In this document: piece by piece, positions 4,814 to 12,533 of the stretch
How the letters are laid out: each line of letters starts with the position of its first letter
How positions within the stretch are numbered: the first letter of the stretch is position 1
Virus record (IMG/VR): IMGVR_UViG_3300032316_000223
Span: 1-64,000 of that record
Reading direction: 5' to 3' (one strand)
DNA: 64,000 nucleotides
Source: a virus
The notes under the pieces: generated by a model
Database searches by the model: none
What the model saw: only the letters and a program-made list of their open reading frames with translations
Told to the model about the DNA's origin: nothing
Made by a program: the position numbers and the translations under genes

Positions 4814-5410
4814 TTACAGTATCTCCAATTTTGTCGGGGCACCAATAAGTGACTCATTAACACTGGTCCACAATTGTGACGACATACTAGTATTAATTCT
4901 AGCAGACATACCAATAGACTCCATAACGTAGTTATATCCTCCAGACTTGGTTTCAACTTTGTTCCAAACCCCACTATCATATATTAAGGTTTGTGAAGGA
5001 AATACAAAAAGATAGTAAACCTTTTTTTCATTTTCGGCGGGGACAGAAGACCAATCCTGGTCGCTCTTAGCAAGACACACATAGTAATCAGCACTATTAT
5101 CCACTACGCTAGATATCATGGCATCTAAGGTTTGATATTTGCCTAGCCTGGATCCAGAAAAAGTTAGTGTGTTATTTGCGTATACACCTGATTTAACGGA
5201 GAAACTTTCGCCTGACTCTAAAGACATGTCTACGCTGATACTATGGCTTCTATTAGGCTGCCAATCGTTTATATACCCTGCTTCTGTCAAAGTGTTAGCA
5301 ATAAGTTCTTCTAGAAATTCACTTGTGCATGGAAGTCTATAAACTGAATGATGTATTTTTAGTTTACTTGTCAAACCTTCAATAAGGGTTTGTTTAATTT
5401 TATCTAGCAC
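4814..5410 (-). CDS. Nuclease-like protein, possible PD-(D/E)XK fold, 198 aa
   Basis: GTG start at 5410, 5 nt after a TATACT -10, so probably leaderless. An N-terminal helical region is followed by WQPNRSHSISVDM, then ESFSVKSG and FSGSRLGKY. The spacing of Asp61 and the SVK at 71-73 resembles the catalytic D ... (D/E)xK core of restriction-type nucleases, though the usual acidic residue before K is Ser here. First gene of the minus island. A role in host DNA degradation or defence is a guess; a fold prediction would be decisive. Confidence 0.45.
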   Translation of the reverse strand: MLDKIKQTLIEGLTSKLKIHHSVYRLPCTSEFLEELIANTLTEAGYINDWQPNRSHSISVDMSLESGESFSVKSGVYANNTLTFSGSRLGKYQTLDAMISSVVDNSADYYVCLAKSDQDWSSVPAENEKKVYYLFVFPSQTLIYDSGVWNKVETKSGGYNYVMESIGMSARINTSMSSQLWTSVNESLIGAPTKLEIL

Positions 5411-5415
5411 ATCTA

Positions 5416-5421
5416 AGTATA
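5416..5421 (-). promoter_or_regulatory. -10 element of the minus-strand island
   Basis: TATACT on the minus strand ends 5 nt before the GTG at 5410. Confidence 0.5.
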
Positions 5422-5465
5422 ACTCATATCGGGATATAAAGCAAACATAGATATTACATCCAGTT

Positions 5466-5499
5466 AGACATTATTGTGTGTGTCACACATGTTATGTCT
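5466..5499. promoter_or_regulatory. Compound dyad between divergent promoters
   Basis: Outer arms AGACAT (5466-5471) and ATGTCT (5494-5499) enclose an inner palindrome TGTGT-C-ACACA (5479-5489). The element sits between the minus promoter at 5416 and the plus promoter at 5567, a natural operator position. Confidence 0.45.
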
Positions 5500-5521
5500 T
5501 ATAGTGGTTTGGTATTTCTAT

Positions 5522-5548
5522 TTTCGGCTTTATTAATTCCCGCCGAAA
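5522..5548. promoter_or_regulatory. Hairpin TTTCGGC/GCCGAAA
   Basis: Perfect 7-bp arms (5522-5528 and 5542-5548) with a 13-nt loop. It is immediately upstream of the plus promoter at 5567, where a -35 would be expected, so it may be a repressor or activator site rather than a terminator. Confidence 0.4.
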
Positions 5549-5566
5549 TTTAATCTTATATGATGA

Positions 5567-5572
5567 TATAAT
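5567..5572 (+). promoter_or_regulatory. Extended -10 element, leaderless type
   Basis: TGATATAAT ends 7 nt before the ATG at 5580. Confidence 0.6.
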
Positions 5573-5579
5573 TTACTTT

Positions 5580-5795
5580 ATGTCACCGCAAGATTGGGCA
5601 GGATTAATATTAACAGGTTTAACAATTATAACAATTGTTGCTGGTGGAATCGGTTGGCTCGTAAAACATTATTTAAACGAACTTAAACCAAATTCAGGCT
5701 CCAGTTTAAAAGATTCCGTTAATCGCTTAGAGGAAAAAACTGACAAATTATTTGACCTTTTGCTTGAACACTTTAAAGATCATTCTAAGAAATAA
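5580..5795 (+). CDS. Holin-like membrane protein, 71 aa
   Basis: A short polar N terminus (MSPQDWAG), one hydrophobic segment at residues 9-30 (LILTGLTIITIVAGGIGWLV) and a charged C-terminal helix with heptad character (SVNRLEEKTDKLFDLLLEHF) ending in HSKK. This single-pass, coiled-coil-tailed design is common among small actinophage holins and lysis-cassette membrane proteins. The endolysin is about 6 kb away, so lysis genes are split. It could instead be another membrane protein. Leaderless-type start. Confidence 0.5.
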   Translation: MSPQDWAGLILTGLTIITIVAGGIGWLVKHYLNELKPNSGSSLKDSVNRLEEKTDKLFDLLLEHFKDHSKK

Positions 5796-5876
5796 TTTTC
5801 TTTATATATAATATATAAGATACTTTAAAAACCTTACTTGCTAGTTATTCTTTATTCTTTATATTTTTAAGTATAC

Positions 5877-6001
5877 ACTGTAATACTCTGGTTTTTTACA
5901 GTTTATGCAGAAGTGATTATAACAATCGTATAACAATTTGTTTAATGTCTGGTTTATAACGTTTTGTTACTATTTATTCCTTTTATAACGTTTTGTTATA
6001 A
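5877..6001. repeat. AT-rich repeat region: dyads and TATAAC iterons
   Basis: The gene-free stretch 5796-6116 contains a perfect 7-bp inverted repeat ACTGTAA/TTACAGT (5877-5883, 5896-5902). It also has TATAACAAT twice, 11 bp apart (5918 and 5929), and a 17-bp direct repeat TTTATAACGTTTTGTTA twice, 29 bp apart (5953 and 5982). The second copy is itself a dyad TTATAAC-gtttt-GTTATAA. Candidate operator array, origin or small RNA locus. No convincing open frame. Confidence 0.55.
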
Positions 6002-6042
6002 TTTGTTATATTCTAATAATACAATGTTATAATTTTTACGCT

Positions 6043-6093
6043 GGCACCTAGATTCTAACCCCCACCCCACTGCGTCTAGGTGTCCAGTTTTTT
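6043..6093 (+). terminator. Terminator hairpin
   Basis: CACCTAGA (6045-6052) pairs perfectly with TCTAGGTG (6075-6082), extended by GG/CC with one bulge, and is followed by TTTTTT (6088-6093). The loop is a C-rich 22 nt. The first fibre promoter follows directly. Confidence 0.65.
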
Positions 6094-6102
6094 ATTTAAT
6101 GG

Positions 6103-6108
6103 TATAAT
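6103..6108 (+). promoter_or_regulatory. Extended -10 element, leaderless type
   Basis: TGGTATAAT ends 8 nt before the ATG at 6117. There is no Shine-Dalgarno sequence. Confidence 0.6.
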
Positions 6109-6116
6109 CAATTATC

Positions 6117-6515
6117 ATGTGTGCTCCTACAGTAGAAAAATATGGCGCCTCGCCAGCAAATATTCAATGGACAGTAGTCCGTGGAGACACAGCAACCCTG
6201 CTTGTAGAGTTTTTAGAAGACGATGAAGTAACACCATTTGACTGCGATGACTGGACATTTAGAGCAACCGCCTATGATCCAATGGGAAATGTATTAGATA
6301 ACCTAACCGTAACTGTTGTTGATAATGAGGCAACTATTACTGCTCCCGCATCAGTTACAAAGGATTGGGGAACAGGCTATAGCCAAGTAGCAGCAGAGTT
6401 AAGATTTGACCTTGAAGTAATTATAGAAGGTGGTAGTGGGCCAAATGCAGATACAGTGTGGACACCAGTTATAGGAACTATTTGTGTTCTAAGTGATATG
6501 ACTCCAGGTTTATAA
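6117..6515 (+). CDS. Tail/baseplate beta-sandwich protein, 132 aa
   Basis: Contains the pattern IQWTVVRGDTATLLVEF ... WTFRATAYDP at residues 16-58, then alternating beta-strands. The proteins at 7358 and 12655 share this layout (hydrophobic strand, R/I-GD, strand, polar loop, W/Y-x-x-xA), so this is one of three paralogous beta-sandwich modules. They resemble the N-terminal module of BppU-type upper baseplate proteins that hold fibres on the tail. It is first in the fibre cluster and probably a structural adaptor. Confidence 0.5.
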   Translation: MCAPTVEKYGASPANIQWTVVRGDTATLLVEFLEDDEVTPFDCDDWTFRATAYDPMGNVLDNLTVTVVDNEATITAPASVTKDWGTGYSQVAAELRFDLEVIIEGGSGPNADTVWTPVIGTICVLSDMTPGL

Positions 6516-6604
6516 TGCCAATAGTAAAAGTTTCAAACCCTACACCCCTTCTTCCGCCAGTAATAAAAATTGGCAAAAAAATATTTAAGATCAAAATAAA
6601 GTAG
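6515..6604 (+). CDS. Basic proline-rich microprotein, 29 aa
   Basis: The ATG overlaps the preceding TAA (TAATG). The product MPIVKVSNPTPLLPPVIKIG is followed by a Lys/Ile tail. No homologs recognised. The coupling and the short 12-nt gap to the next gene support expression, but chance is possible. Confidence 0.4.
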   Translation: MPIVKVSNPTPLLPPVIKIGKKIFKIKIK

Positions 6605-6616
6605 TTAGGATAAGTC

Positions 6617-7333
6617 ATGGCTAAAAGCATGGACTTTCCACCAAAGAAAAAATATCTAGAAACAATCCAAGAGGTTAGAACGACAGAGTATATCGCTGTG
6701 CCTGGAGTTACTGGAGAAAAGGGCGAAGTTGGTCCTCCAGGTCCACCAGGAATACAAGGACCTAAAGGCGATAAGGGCGATAAAGGTGATCCAGGAAGAC
6801 AAGGGCCACAAGGTGAACGTGGAGAACCAGGAAGAGCAGGGGATGGATACGACAGCCCATCTGGACAGTATCCTGGTTGGGCTTATTATGCAAATAAAAG
6901 TATTCAAGAATATAGACTAGGTCCAGAAAGAGGCGAAGACGGTTGGGTAGATTTTTTCTTAGATATAGACGAATCAAAAACCATTGAAGCCTATTTGCCA
7001 AATAGATCAGTTTCATTGTTAAATCCAACAACAAGAAACATAAATTTAAAAACCTTAAAGGTTGGTTCAAAAGTAGACATTAGATATGATTTTTCTTTAG
7101 AAACATATACTTCAAATACAGAGGTTTGGATAAGAACTCTTTTGAGAGATGAAGAAGTTTCTCCAATGGGCTATGTTGGATTACTTAAATATCAGTATCC
7201 ATACGACATTTCATATTGTCAAACCATTTTTATCAATAGCGATAGAATTAAAAACTACGGAGGGCAACCTCAAATTAGAACTGACAATGAAGGCTCTTTT
7301 ATTTTAAAAGGTATATATGTATCAGTCTCTTAG
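6617..7333 (+). CDS. Collagen-like tail fibre protein, 238 aa
   Basis: After 28 residues come about 16 Gly-X-Y triplets (residues 29-78; for example [20 protein letters not shown]), which in phage fibres form a trimeric collagen-like shaft. The remaining 160 residues form a beta-rich C-terminal domain, likely the receptor-contacting or capping head. AGGA before ATG 6617 is the ribosome binding site. The fibre lies outside the cell on the virion tail. Repetitive GGnCCn codons make it prone to length changes. Confidence 0.75.
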   Translation: MAKSMDFPPKKKYLETIQEVRTTEYIAVPGVTGEKGEVGPPGPPGIQGPKGDKGDKGDPGRQGPQGERGEPGRAGDGYDSPSGQYPGWAYYANKSIQEYRLGPERGEDGWVDFFLDIDESKTIEAYLPNRSVSLLNPTTRNINLKTLKVGSKVDIRYDFSLETYTSNTEVWIRTLLRDEEVSPMGYVGLLKYQYPYDISYCQTIFINSDRIKNYGGQPQIRTDNEGSFILKGIYVSVS

Positions 7334-7336
7334 TGG

Positions 7337-7342
7337 TATAAT
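7337..7342 (+). promoter_or_regulatory. Extended -10 element
   Basis: TGGTATAAT, directly after the preceding stop codon. The gene at 7358 also has AGGAGGA, so this transcript has a short leader. Confidence 0.6.
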
Positions 7343-7357
7343 GTTACAGGAGGAATA

Positions 7358-7708
7358 ATGGCATTTCCAGGTTCTTATAATTTTAGTTACTATCGTGGTG
7401 ATAGGTATGAGTTTGTAATCCGTCCAAAAACTGCAAATGGTGGCGCTTTTGATTTAACAGGCTATAACGCAAACTTTTTTGTTGCTACCGCAAGAGGAGA
7501 GGGTCAAACTCAATACGAAATGCAGGCTGTCGTAGATGGCTCTGCCGACACAGTAACTTGCACAATCCTACCAGGTGCAGGAGAAGCGCTAACTGCTGGA
7601 AGTTATGTCTATGACGTTCAAATAGATTCTGGCGCAACATTAGTTTACACACTTTTAACGGGGACTGTAACAGTAGTAGATGATATTACTGGAGCAGATG
7701 ATTCATAA
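7358..7708 (+). CDS. Tail/baseplate beta-sandwich protein, 116 aa, paralog of 6117 and 12655 products
   Basis: The YNFSYYRGDRYEFVI opening and YNANFFVATARG segment match the layout of the modules at 6117 and 12655. The rest is beta-rich and ends acidic (DDITGADDS). It has its own promoter and a strong ribosome binding site, and is coupled by TAATG to the next fibre gene, so it probably anchors that fibre. Confidence 0.5.
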   Translation: MAFPGSYNFSYYRGDRYEFVIRPKTANGGAFDLTGYNANFFVATARGEGQTQYEMQAVVDGSADTVTCTILPGAGEALTAGSYVYDVQIDSGATLVYTLLTGTVTVVDDITGADDS

Positions 7709-8283
7709 TGGTTGATGTACTACTTAATACTGACGATGTTGTTGTTATAGGGCCACCAGAATCAATTGACTTATTGGTTGATATTGGCCCACAGGGAGTT
7801 CGTGGTAGTAAGTTTATTGTCGGTTCTGGAGAGCCAAATGCACTAACAGCAAGTGGTGTTTTATTTGGAAATACTTTAATCTTAAACGATATGTATATTA
7901 ATACCGCTCCAGGAGAAAATTATGGATACATGTATCAGTATATTTCTCAGGCTGGTGCAAATACCTGGGTTCAAGTTTTAAAAGTAAGTCCAGCAATTTA
8001 TTCATCTGTTAGAGCAGTCACATTTACATCTGGAGCAGGATCAACAACTATTCCTATATCAAACATTGTAACGGTTAGCGGTTCGCCACTTACCGCTTCA
8101 AATTTTAGTGTTCAGTTTCAAATTGAAGGGGCAAATCCAATTGCTTCATCAATGGAAATACCTGCTTTAGTAGGAGCAGGAACAAACCTAGTAATAAATT
8201 TTGATGCAGTCCAATATAGCGGTGGTACTTGGTCAGCACTTACTGGAAGTAAAACGGTTCATCTGTTTATTTCTATAGTTTAA
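7708..8283 (+). CDS. Tail fibre protein, 191 aa
   Basis: Residues 20-36 include LVDIGPQGVRGSK, a remnant of a collagen-like start as often seen at the base of phage fibres. The remainder is Ser/Thr/Gly-rich with predicted beta structure (TSGAGSTTIPISNIVTVSG) and ends in a hydrophobic strand. It is coupled to the preceding beta-sandwich gene. Probable receptor-binding fibre or tip; target unknown. Confidence 0.5.
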   Translation: MVDVLLNTDDVVVIGPPESIDLLVDIGPQGVRGSKFIVGSGEPNALTASGVLFGNTLILNDMYINTAPGENYGYMYQYISQAGANTWVQVLKVSPAIYSSVRAVTFTSGAGSTTIPISNIVTVSGSPLTASNFSVQFQIEGANPIASSMEIPALVGAGTNLVINFDAVQYSGGTWSALTGSKTVHLFISIV

Positions 8284-8294
8284 TATAAAAATGG

Positions 8295-8300
8295 TATAAT
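8295..8300 (+). promoter_or_regulatory. Extended -10 element
   Basis: TGGTATAAT, 18 nt before the ATG at 8318, which also has AAAGAGGTGA. Confidence 0.6.
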
Positions 8301-8317
8301 TTTAAAGAGGTGACCAC

Positions 8318-8797
8318 ATGGCTGTAGAAAATATAGGAAATTTAGTACCAACCAAAATTCCAGCATTAGCAGACGATGCTAATATTCAGGACGCACTAAA
8401 AGCATATCACTACGGCTCGTATGATTTTGATACTGCAGAAAGCAATTCAGCAAATCTTTTAAATCCATCAATTGCTTATACAATTAATAATTTACAAAGC
8501 CAAATAACCACAAAGGCTGCGCTAGAGGTTGCAGCAAGAGATAGTTCAAGAGCAACGACAACTGCTCCTACTGCAGCAGCATTTACAGCATTTTCTAATA
8601 CAATTCCAGATGGATATATTTGGGTAGACAAAGATGCATCAGCACCAGTAGGATACATATCGGCAACATCTGTTTATACCGCAACGCAGCCAACTACTGG
8701 ACTAGCAAATGGTGTTATTTGGATTAAAAAGGGATCAAGTCCTTTAGAGATGTATGTTTACAATGGCGATACTAGCGCATTTAATAGGGTGGTCTAA
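8318..8797 (+). CDS. Tail fibre-associated protein, 159 aa
   Basis: The N-terminal part reads as an attachment segment (NLVPTKIPALADDANIQDALKAYHYG), a pattern I associate with fibre-base proteins in marine and freshwater phages. It is followed by a helical stretch rich in Ala and a C-terminal beta region with IWVDKDASAP and IWIKKGSSP repeats. TAATG coupling to the next gene suggests the two form one fibre. Confidence 0.5.
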   Translation: MAVENIGNLVPTKIPALADDANIQDALKAYHYGSYDFDTAESNSANLLNPSIAYTINNLQSQITTKAALEVAARDSSRATTTAPTAAAFTAFSNTIPDGYIWVDKDASAPVGYISATSVYTATQPTTGLANGVIWIKKGSSPLEMYVYNGDTSAFNRVV

Positions 8798-9222
8798 TGC
8801 CAACATTTAATACAGACGGTAAGCCAGGATATATTTATAATGTAGCAGACGATACATGGTATGAACTATCTGGCAAGACAGACACGTCTGGAACCTTTGA
8901 ATGGGCTGGTCTACAAAGTTATTTATCTACTGTAACAATGCTTGAAGCGCTGGTTGCAAAAAAAGGTATAAATAATTATCTTAATCCAACAGCAAGAGAT
9001 GCATCAATTACTTCACCAACCGCAGGATCAATATGTGTAATAAGACAAGATGGTAGTGGAAACGTAATAAACCAACTTCAATTTTATAGTGGATCAACAT
9101 GGGTTCCTTTTATTCCAGCACAAGCAGGGAAGGCTGGAAAAGTATTGCAAACAGATGGTATAATAACATCATGGCAAGACTCAAGTGGATTGCCAGATGT
9201 ATTCTTATTAATGGGAGGATAA
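8797..9222 (+). CDS. Tail fibre-associated protein, 141 aa
   Basis: Starts MPTFNTDGKPGYIYNVADDTWYEL. A short helical stretch is followed by NPTARDASITSPTAGSICVIRQ and LQFYSGSTWVPF, motifs typical of fibre C-terminal domains. It belongs with the preceding gene. Ends with VLQTDGIITSW, as in the fibre at 16571 (VLTTDGSG), hinting at shared modules. Extracellular virion part; receptor unknown. Confidence 0.5.
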   Translation: MPTFNTDGKPGYIYNVADDTWYELSGKTDTSGTFEWAGLQSYLSTVTMLEALVAKKGINNYLNPTARDASITSPTAGSICVIRQDGSGNVINQLQFYSGSTWVPFIPAQAGKAGKVLQTDGIITSWQDSSGLPDVFLLMGG

Positions 9223-9225
9223 AAA

Positions 9226-9558
9226 ATGCCAACAGCCTATAAGGTTTTAGCACAATCAGCACCATCAGCAACGACAGAGACAACTCTTTACACAGTACCA
9301 GCAGGAACATCTGCTGTAGTTTCTACTATGGCAATTGCCAATCAAGCAGGTACTTCTGGAACATACAGAATTGCTGTACGTCCAGCAGCAGATGCTTCAA
9401 CAGCACAGAAGCACTACATTGTTTATGGAGCAACAGTAGGAGCGTCAGATTCAATTATGTTAACTCTTGGAGTTACCCTTGCAGCAGGCGATTTAATTCG
9501 TGTCTATTCATCTTCTGCAAATATGTCTTTTTCAGCATTTGGTTCAGAACTTAGTTAA
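9226..9558 (+). CDS. Conserved virion structural protein, 110 aa
   Basis: Begins MPTAYKVLAQSAPSATTETTLYTVPAGTSAVVSTMAIAN-like: a beta-sandwich pattern I recognise from small conserved tail proteins of many environmental phages. Fully beta-rich, with no Cys. Located between fibre genes with a 3-nt gap upstream. Probably a fibre or tail decoration subunit. Confidence 0.55.
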   Translation: MPTAYKVLAQSAPSATTETTLYTVPAGTSAVVSTMAIANQAGTSGTYRIAVRPAADASTAQKHYIVYGATVGASDSIMLTLGVTLAAGDLIRVYSSSANMSFSAFGSELS

Positions 9559-9588
9559 TTAAAATTTAAACAAAAGGAGTTTACCCCC

Positions 9589-10653
9589 ATGGCAGTTACA
9601 AGAGCAAGTAATTCTGGAACAACAGGATCAAAATCTAGAGATGCATCTGCAGGCGGAACAAAGGTAGCAGATGTACCAGAAGCGCCAATCATTGGGACAG
9701 CAGTATTAGTTGCAGGGGATCCTTCAGTAAATGTACCATTTACTATAAATCCAATTGGTGGAATTCCAACATCTTTTACCGCAACATCAAGTCCTAGCGG
9801 GTTAACAGGAACAGCAGCATCTTCTCCCGTAACAGTTGCAAACCTAAATCCAGGAACAAGTTATACATTTACTGTAACAGGAACAAACACAACAGGAACT
9901 AGTCCTGCATCTTCAGCATCAAATTCTGTAACTATTCCTCTTCCCGTTCCTCCAACTACACTTCAATACCTAGTAATTGCAGGTGGCGGATCAGGTGGAG
10001 GCCCAAATAACAACGGTGGCAGCCAAGGCGGAACATCTAGTTTTGGATCAATCACAACTGTTGGTGGGGGTGGAGGTGCAAGTTCTAACGGCGGTGGCGG
10101 TGGTGGCTGTGGCGGTGGTGGTGGTTATAGTTGTTACTTTGGTGAGAATTACTCAGGTGGTTCAGGTACTGCAAATCAAGGTTTTGATGGTGGTGGTGGG
10201 TCTCGGTTCAGCCCTGGTAACGGTGGTGGCACAGGCTCACAAGGTGGAGCAGGTATTTCCTCTAGCATTACTGGCAACGCAGTAACATATGGACAATATG
10301 GTGGCTCCAATCCAGGTTTTGGTGGTCCCACTGGTGGATACAACGCCTGTGACACATCTGGCGGTGGAGGTGCAGGCGGTCTTAGACGAAATGATGGAGG
10401 ACCTTCAGGTAGAAACTCTGCTCAAGAGGCAACTTTTAACGTTTCAACAAACACAACATACAACGTCGTTGTCGGCTCGGGTGGTGTGAATAACTCATCT
10501 CCTGGAAATAATGCTGGTAAAGGTAAGGTCATCATGAGGCATGCTTCATCTGCAGCCACTGGAACTGTAACAGGAAGTCCTACTGTTACAATTGCAGCCC
10601 CATGGAAGATATATGAATGGACTGGAGACGGGAGCGTGCGCTGGAATGCCTAA
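9589..10653 (+). CDS. Tail fibre with fibronectin III domain and glycine-rich tip, 354 aa
   Basis: Residues about 30-120 form a fibronectin type III module (PEAPIIGTAVLVAGD ... LNPGTSYTFTVTGTNTTGTS). Residues 125-340 are a glycine-rich domain beginning LQYLVIAGGGSGG and containing long Gly/Asn/Ser runs, as in tips of phage fibres that carry polyglycine sandwich folds. It ends with YEWTGDGSVRWNA. AAAGGAG lies upstream. Likely a receptor-binding adhesin on the virion. The downstream gene overlaps its end and may be its assembly factor. Confidence 0.65.
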   Translation: MAVTRASNSGTTGSKSRDASAGGTKVADVPEAPIIGTAVLVAGDPSVNVPFTINPIGGIPTSFTATSSPSGLTGTAASSPVTVANLNPGTSYTFTVTGTNTTGTSPASSASNSVTIPLPVPPTTLQYLVIAGGGSGGGPNNNGGSQGGTSSFGSITTVGGGGGASSNGGGGGGCGGGGGYSCYFGENYSGGSGTANQGFDGGGGSRFSPGNGGGTGSQGGAGISSSITGNAVTYGQYGGSNPGFGGPTGGYNACDTSGGGGAGGLRRNDGGPSGRNSAQEATFNVSTNTTYNVVVGSGGVNNSSPGNNAGKGKVIMRHASSAATGTVTGSPTVTIAAPWKIYEWTGDGSVRWNA

Positions 10654-11029
10654 TTTTGCAGAACTTGATGAAAATAACGTAGTGATAAATATACACTCTG
10701 TTCACGAAAATTCAGTAGATACTGAAAACGAAGAAGAATCTGGAATTGATTTTCTAGAGTCTCTACACGGTCACAGGAGATGGAAGAGATATTCATTTAA
10801 TACAGCGCATGGTGTACATATGCAGGATGGAGTTCCATTTCGTAAAAATGCTGCTGCAATTGGTTACATTTATGACGAAGAACGTGATGCCTTTATTCCA
10901 CCAAAACCATTTGAGTCATGGACTTTAGACGAAGAAATCGGTGAGTGGCTTCCTCCAGTTGATCAGCCAGTGCCTCCTATGTATAGGTGGTCTGAAGCAG
11001 AATATGGCTGGATTCTTCTTAATCCTTAA
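10646..11029 (+). CDS. Fibre-linked conserved phage protein, 127 aa
   Basis: The ATG at 10646 (MPNFAELDENNVVINI) overlaps the end of the fibre gene; the longer frame from 10592 is rejected because it reads through that gene. The sequence pattern, MPNFAxLDxNNVV ... FRKNAAAIGYIYDEERDAFIPPKPFESW, is a widespread small phage protein usually next to fibre genes. Its position suggests a fibre chaperone or cap, but this is not established. Trp-rich C terminus. Confidence 0.6.
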   Translation: MPNFAELDENNVVINIHSVHENSVDTENEEESGIDFLESLHGHRRWKRYSFNTAHGVHMQDGVPFRKNAAAIGYIYDEERDAFIPPKPFESWTLDEEIGEWLPPVDQPVPPMYRWSEAEYGWILLNP

Positions 11030-11094
11030 ATAATATAAAGTTTAATATTTTTAAACTTGTCTTTTAAATGTGTATGTGTTAAACTATTATATAC

Positions 11095-11916
11095 ATGACA
11101 AAGGATAAAAAATTGAACAAAAAATATTATTTGTTAACTGGTATGCCAAGAAGTGGAAACACACTTCTTTCTGCAATATTAAATCAAAACCCTAAATTTT
11201 ATAGCAGTCCACTAAGTCCATTATCAGAGCAACTATTCCAAATTGAATCAAGTTTAAGTTCAGAAACTGGATTAAGAAATCAGGAAAATTCAAAAAGAAC
11301 AATAGATACCCTTAATAAATATACTGATATATTTTATTCTGATGTAAACAAAGAGATTATTTTTGATAGGCAAAAAAATTGGACAACGCCTAAAAACATG
11401 GAGTTAGTAACTAAATATATAAATCCAAAACCAAAAATAATATTTACAGTAAGAGACTATTTAGAGGTTATTGCCTCTACAGCAATTTTAAGTGGCGACA
11501 TTATTGAAAAAGAGATAAACTCCATGAATCTTTACATATCTCACGGTATGAATAAATATGACAAAATTGCAGAATACGTAAGTGCGTTAAATATGGCAAT
11601 GGATATGACTATGCTGTCTTTAAGAACTGCCCTATCAAAAGAGTATAGGGATTTTGTTTATTTTGTAGAATATGATGATCTTGTAAATAATACAAAAGAG
11701 ACAGTAGATAAAATATACGACTTTTTAGAAGAAGAAAAATTTTCTCATGATTTGAATAATATTGAAAAAATTGAAACTGACAATGAGCATATTTTAGGTC
11801 ACAACCCAATAACGCATATTGTGTATCCACAAATAACTCCTTCAAAAACTAAGCCAGAAGATATTTTTAGCGAATACATACTAAAAAAATATGCTAATAT
11901 GAATATTTGGAGATAA
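11095..11916 (+). CDS. Sulfotransferase-like protein, 273 aa
   Basis: Residues 11-28 (YYLLTGMPRSGNTLLSAI) match the PAPS 5'-phosphosulfate-binding loop of sulfotransferases. FTVRDYLEVIAST at about 119-131 fits the 3'-phosphate-binding region. Length is normal for the family. Such genes occur in cyanophages and other environmental phages, where they may modify host or virion glycans. The DNA appears even more AT-rich than its neighbours. A hairpin AAGTTTAA/TTAAACTT (11038-11058) and a TATTAT (11085-11090) precede the ATG. A strong terminator follows. Confidence 0.75.
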   Translation: MTKDKKLNKKYYLLTGMPRSGNTLLSAILNQNPKFYSSPLSPLSEQLFQIESSLSSETGLRNQENSKRTIDTLNKYTDIFYSDVNKEIIFDRQKNWTTPKNMELVTKYINPKPKIIFTVRDYLEVIASTAILSGDIIEKEINSMNLYISHGMNKYDKIAEYVSALNMAMDMTMLSLRTALSKEYRDFVYFVEYDDLVNNTKETVDKIYDFLEEEKFSHDLNNIEKIETDNEHILGHNPITHIVYPQITPSKTKPEDIFSEYILKKYANMNIWR

Positions 11917-11923
11917 AAAAATA

Positions 11924-11957
11924 CCCCCAAAGGCATAAAGCCAAAGGGGGATTTTTT
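11924..11957. terminator. Bidirectional terminator between convergent genes
   Basis: CCCCC-aaa-GGC-ataaa-GCC-aaa-GGGGG (11924-11950) is followed by T6 (11952-11957). On the other side an A-rich run gives T's for the minus strand. It separates the sulfotransferase and the endolysin, which converge. Confidence 0.8.
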
Positions 11958-11966
11958 ATTTAATTG

Positions 11967-12509
11967 TTATTTACATGGATATTTGTTGTACCAGTCCTTA
12001 TACCGTGCTCCATTTATAGAAGTCCAAGAGGACCAGTCTTTTCCCCCTTTAGTCATATGTAGAGCAATCTGTGCATTCACTACTGGATTTAGTAGTTCAG
12101 CGTTTGAGGTTAACTCAAATTTTTCTCTACGGTCTGGGCCCAATTCTCCAATCATATTGATCTGAAATACTCCATAAGAACTATCTCCAGTTTTTACATT
12201 GCCGTTGAAGGCAAGAGGACGCCCATTGGACTCTGCCTTGGCAATAGCACAAGCAGACCTTAAAGCCCTTCCTTCAAACCCAACATGACGCAACATATCA
12301 ACCAACTGCTCATCAGTTAAATTATGAGCATTTTCATACTTTTCTAATTTTTTGTCTTTAGAAACCAAAAAAGCCACCTGTTGGGTGGCAGATTTCACGG
12401 ACTGTTTAATTAGTAAGTTATTTTCATTTGTTGCATTTGCGGTAGCCGAAAAAACGGTACTGCAAATAACCAACGTTAATACCCCTAGCCAAACATTTGC
12501 TTCTCTCAT
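11967..12509 (-). CDS. Endolysin: secreted lysozyme-like peptidoglycan hydrolase, 180 aa
   Basis: Start at 12509 (MREANVWLGVLTLVICSTVF) is preferred because AGGAGG lies 9 nt upstream; the frame is open to 12533. Residues 1-27 look like a signal peptide ending at an ANA cleavage site. Residues about 72-175 form a lysozyme/transglycosylase-like domain: CAIAKAESNGRPLAF with the probable catalytic Glu, GDSSYGVFQINMIG, then LNPVVNAQIALHM and WSSWTSINGARYKDWY. It would act on the host cell wall after export. Encoded opposite to the surrounding fibre genes. Confidence 0.8.
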   Translation of the reverse strand: MREANVWLGVLTLVICSTVFSATANATNENNLLIKQSVKSATQQVAFLVSKDKKLEKYENAHNLTDEQLVDMLRHVGFEGRALRSACAIAKAESNGRPLAFNGNVKTGDSSYGVFQINMIGELGPDRREKFELTSNAELLNPVVNAQIALHMTKGGKDWSSWTSINGARYKDWYNKYPCK

Positions 12510-12533
12510 TGTAGAATACCTCCTAGAGAACAA

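Noticed and set aside
6043-6093. Attachment site or cos-like element
   Set aside because: The CACCTAGA/TCTAGGTG stem with a T6 run is better explained as a terminator, and no integrase gene is present.
6656-7070. Several alternative frames over the collagen-like gene
   Set aside because: Gly-X-Y codon periodicity opens other frames; only the frame at 6617 gives a meaningful product with a ribosome binding site.
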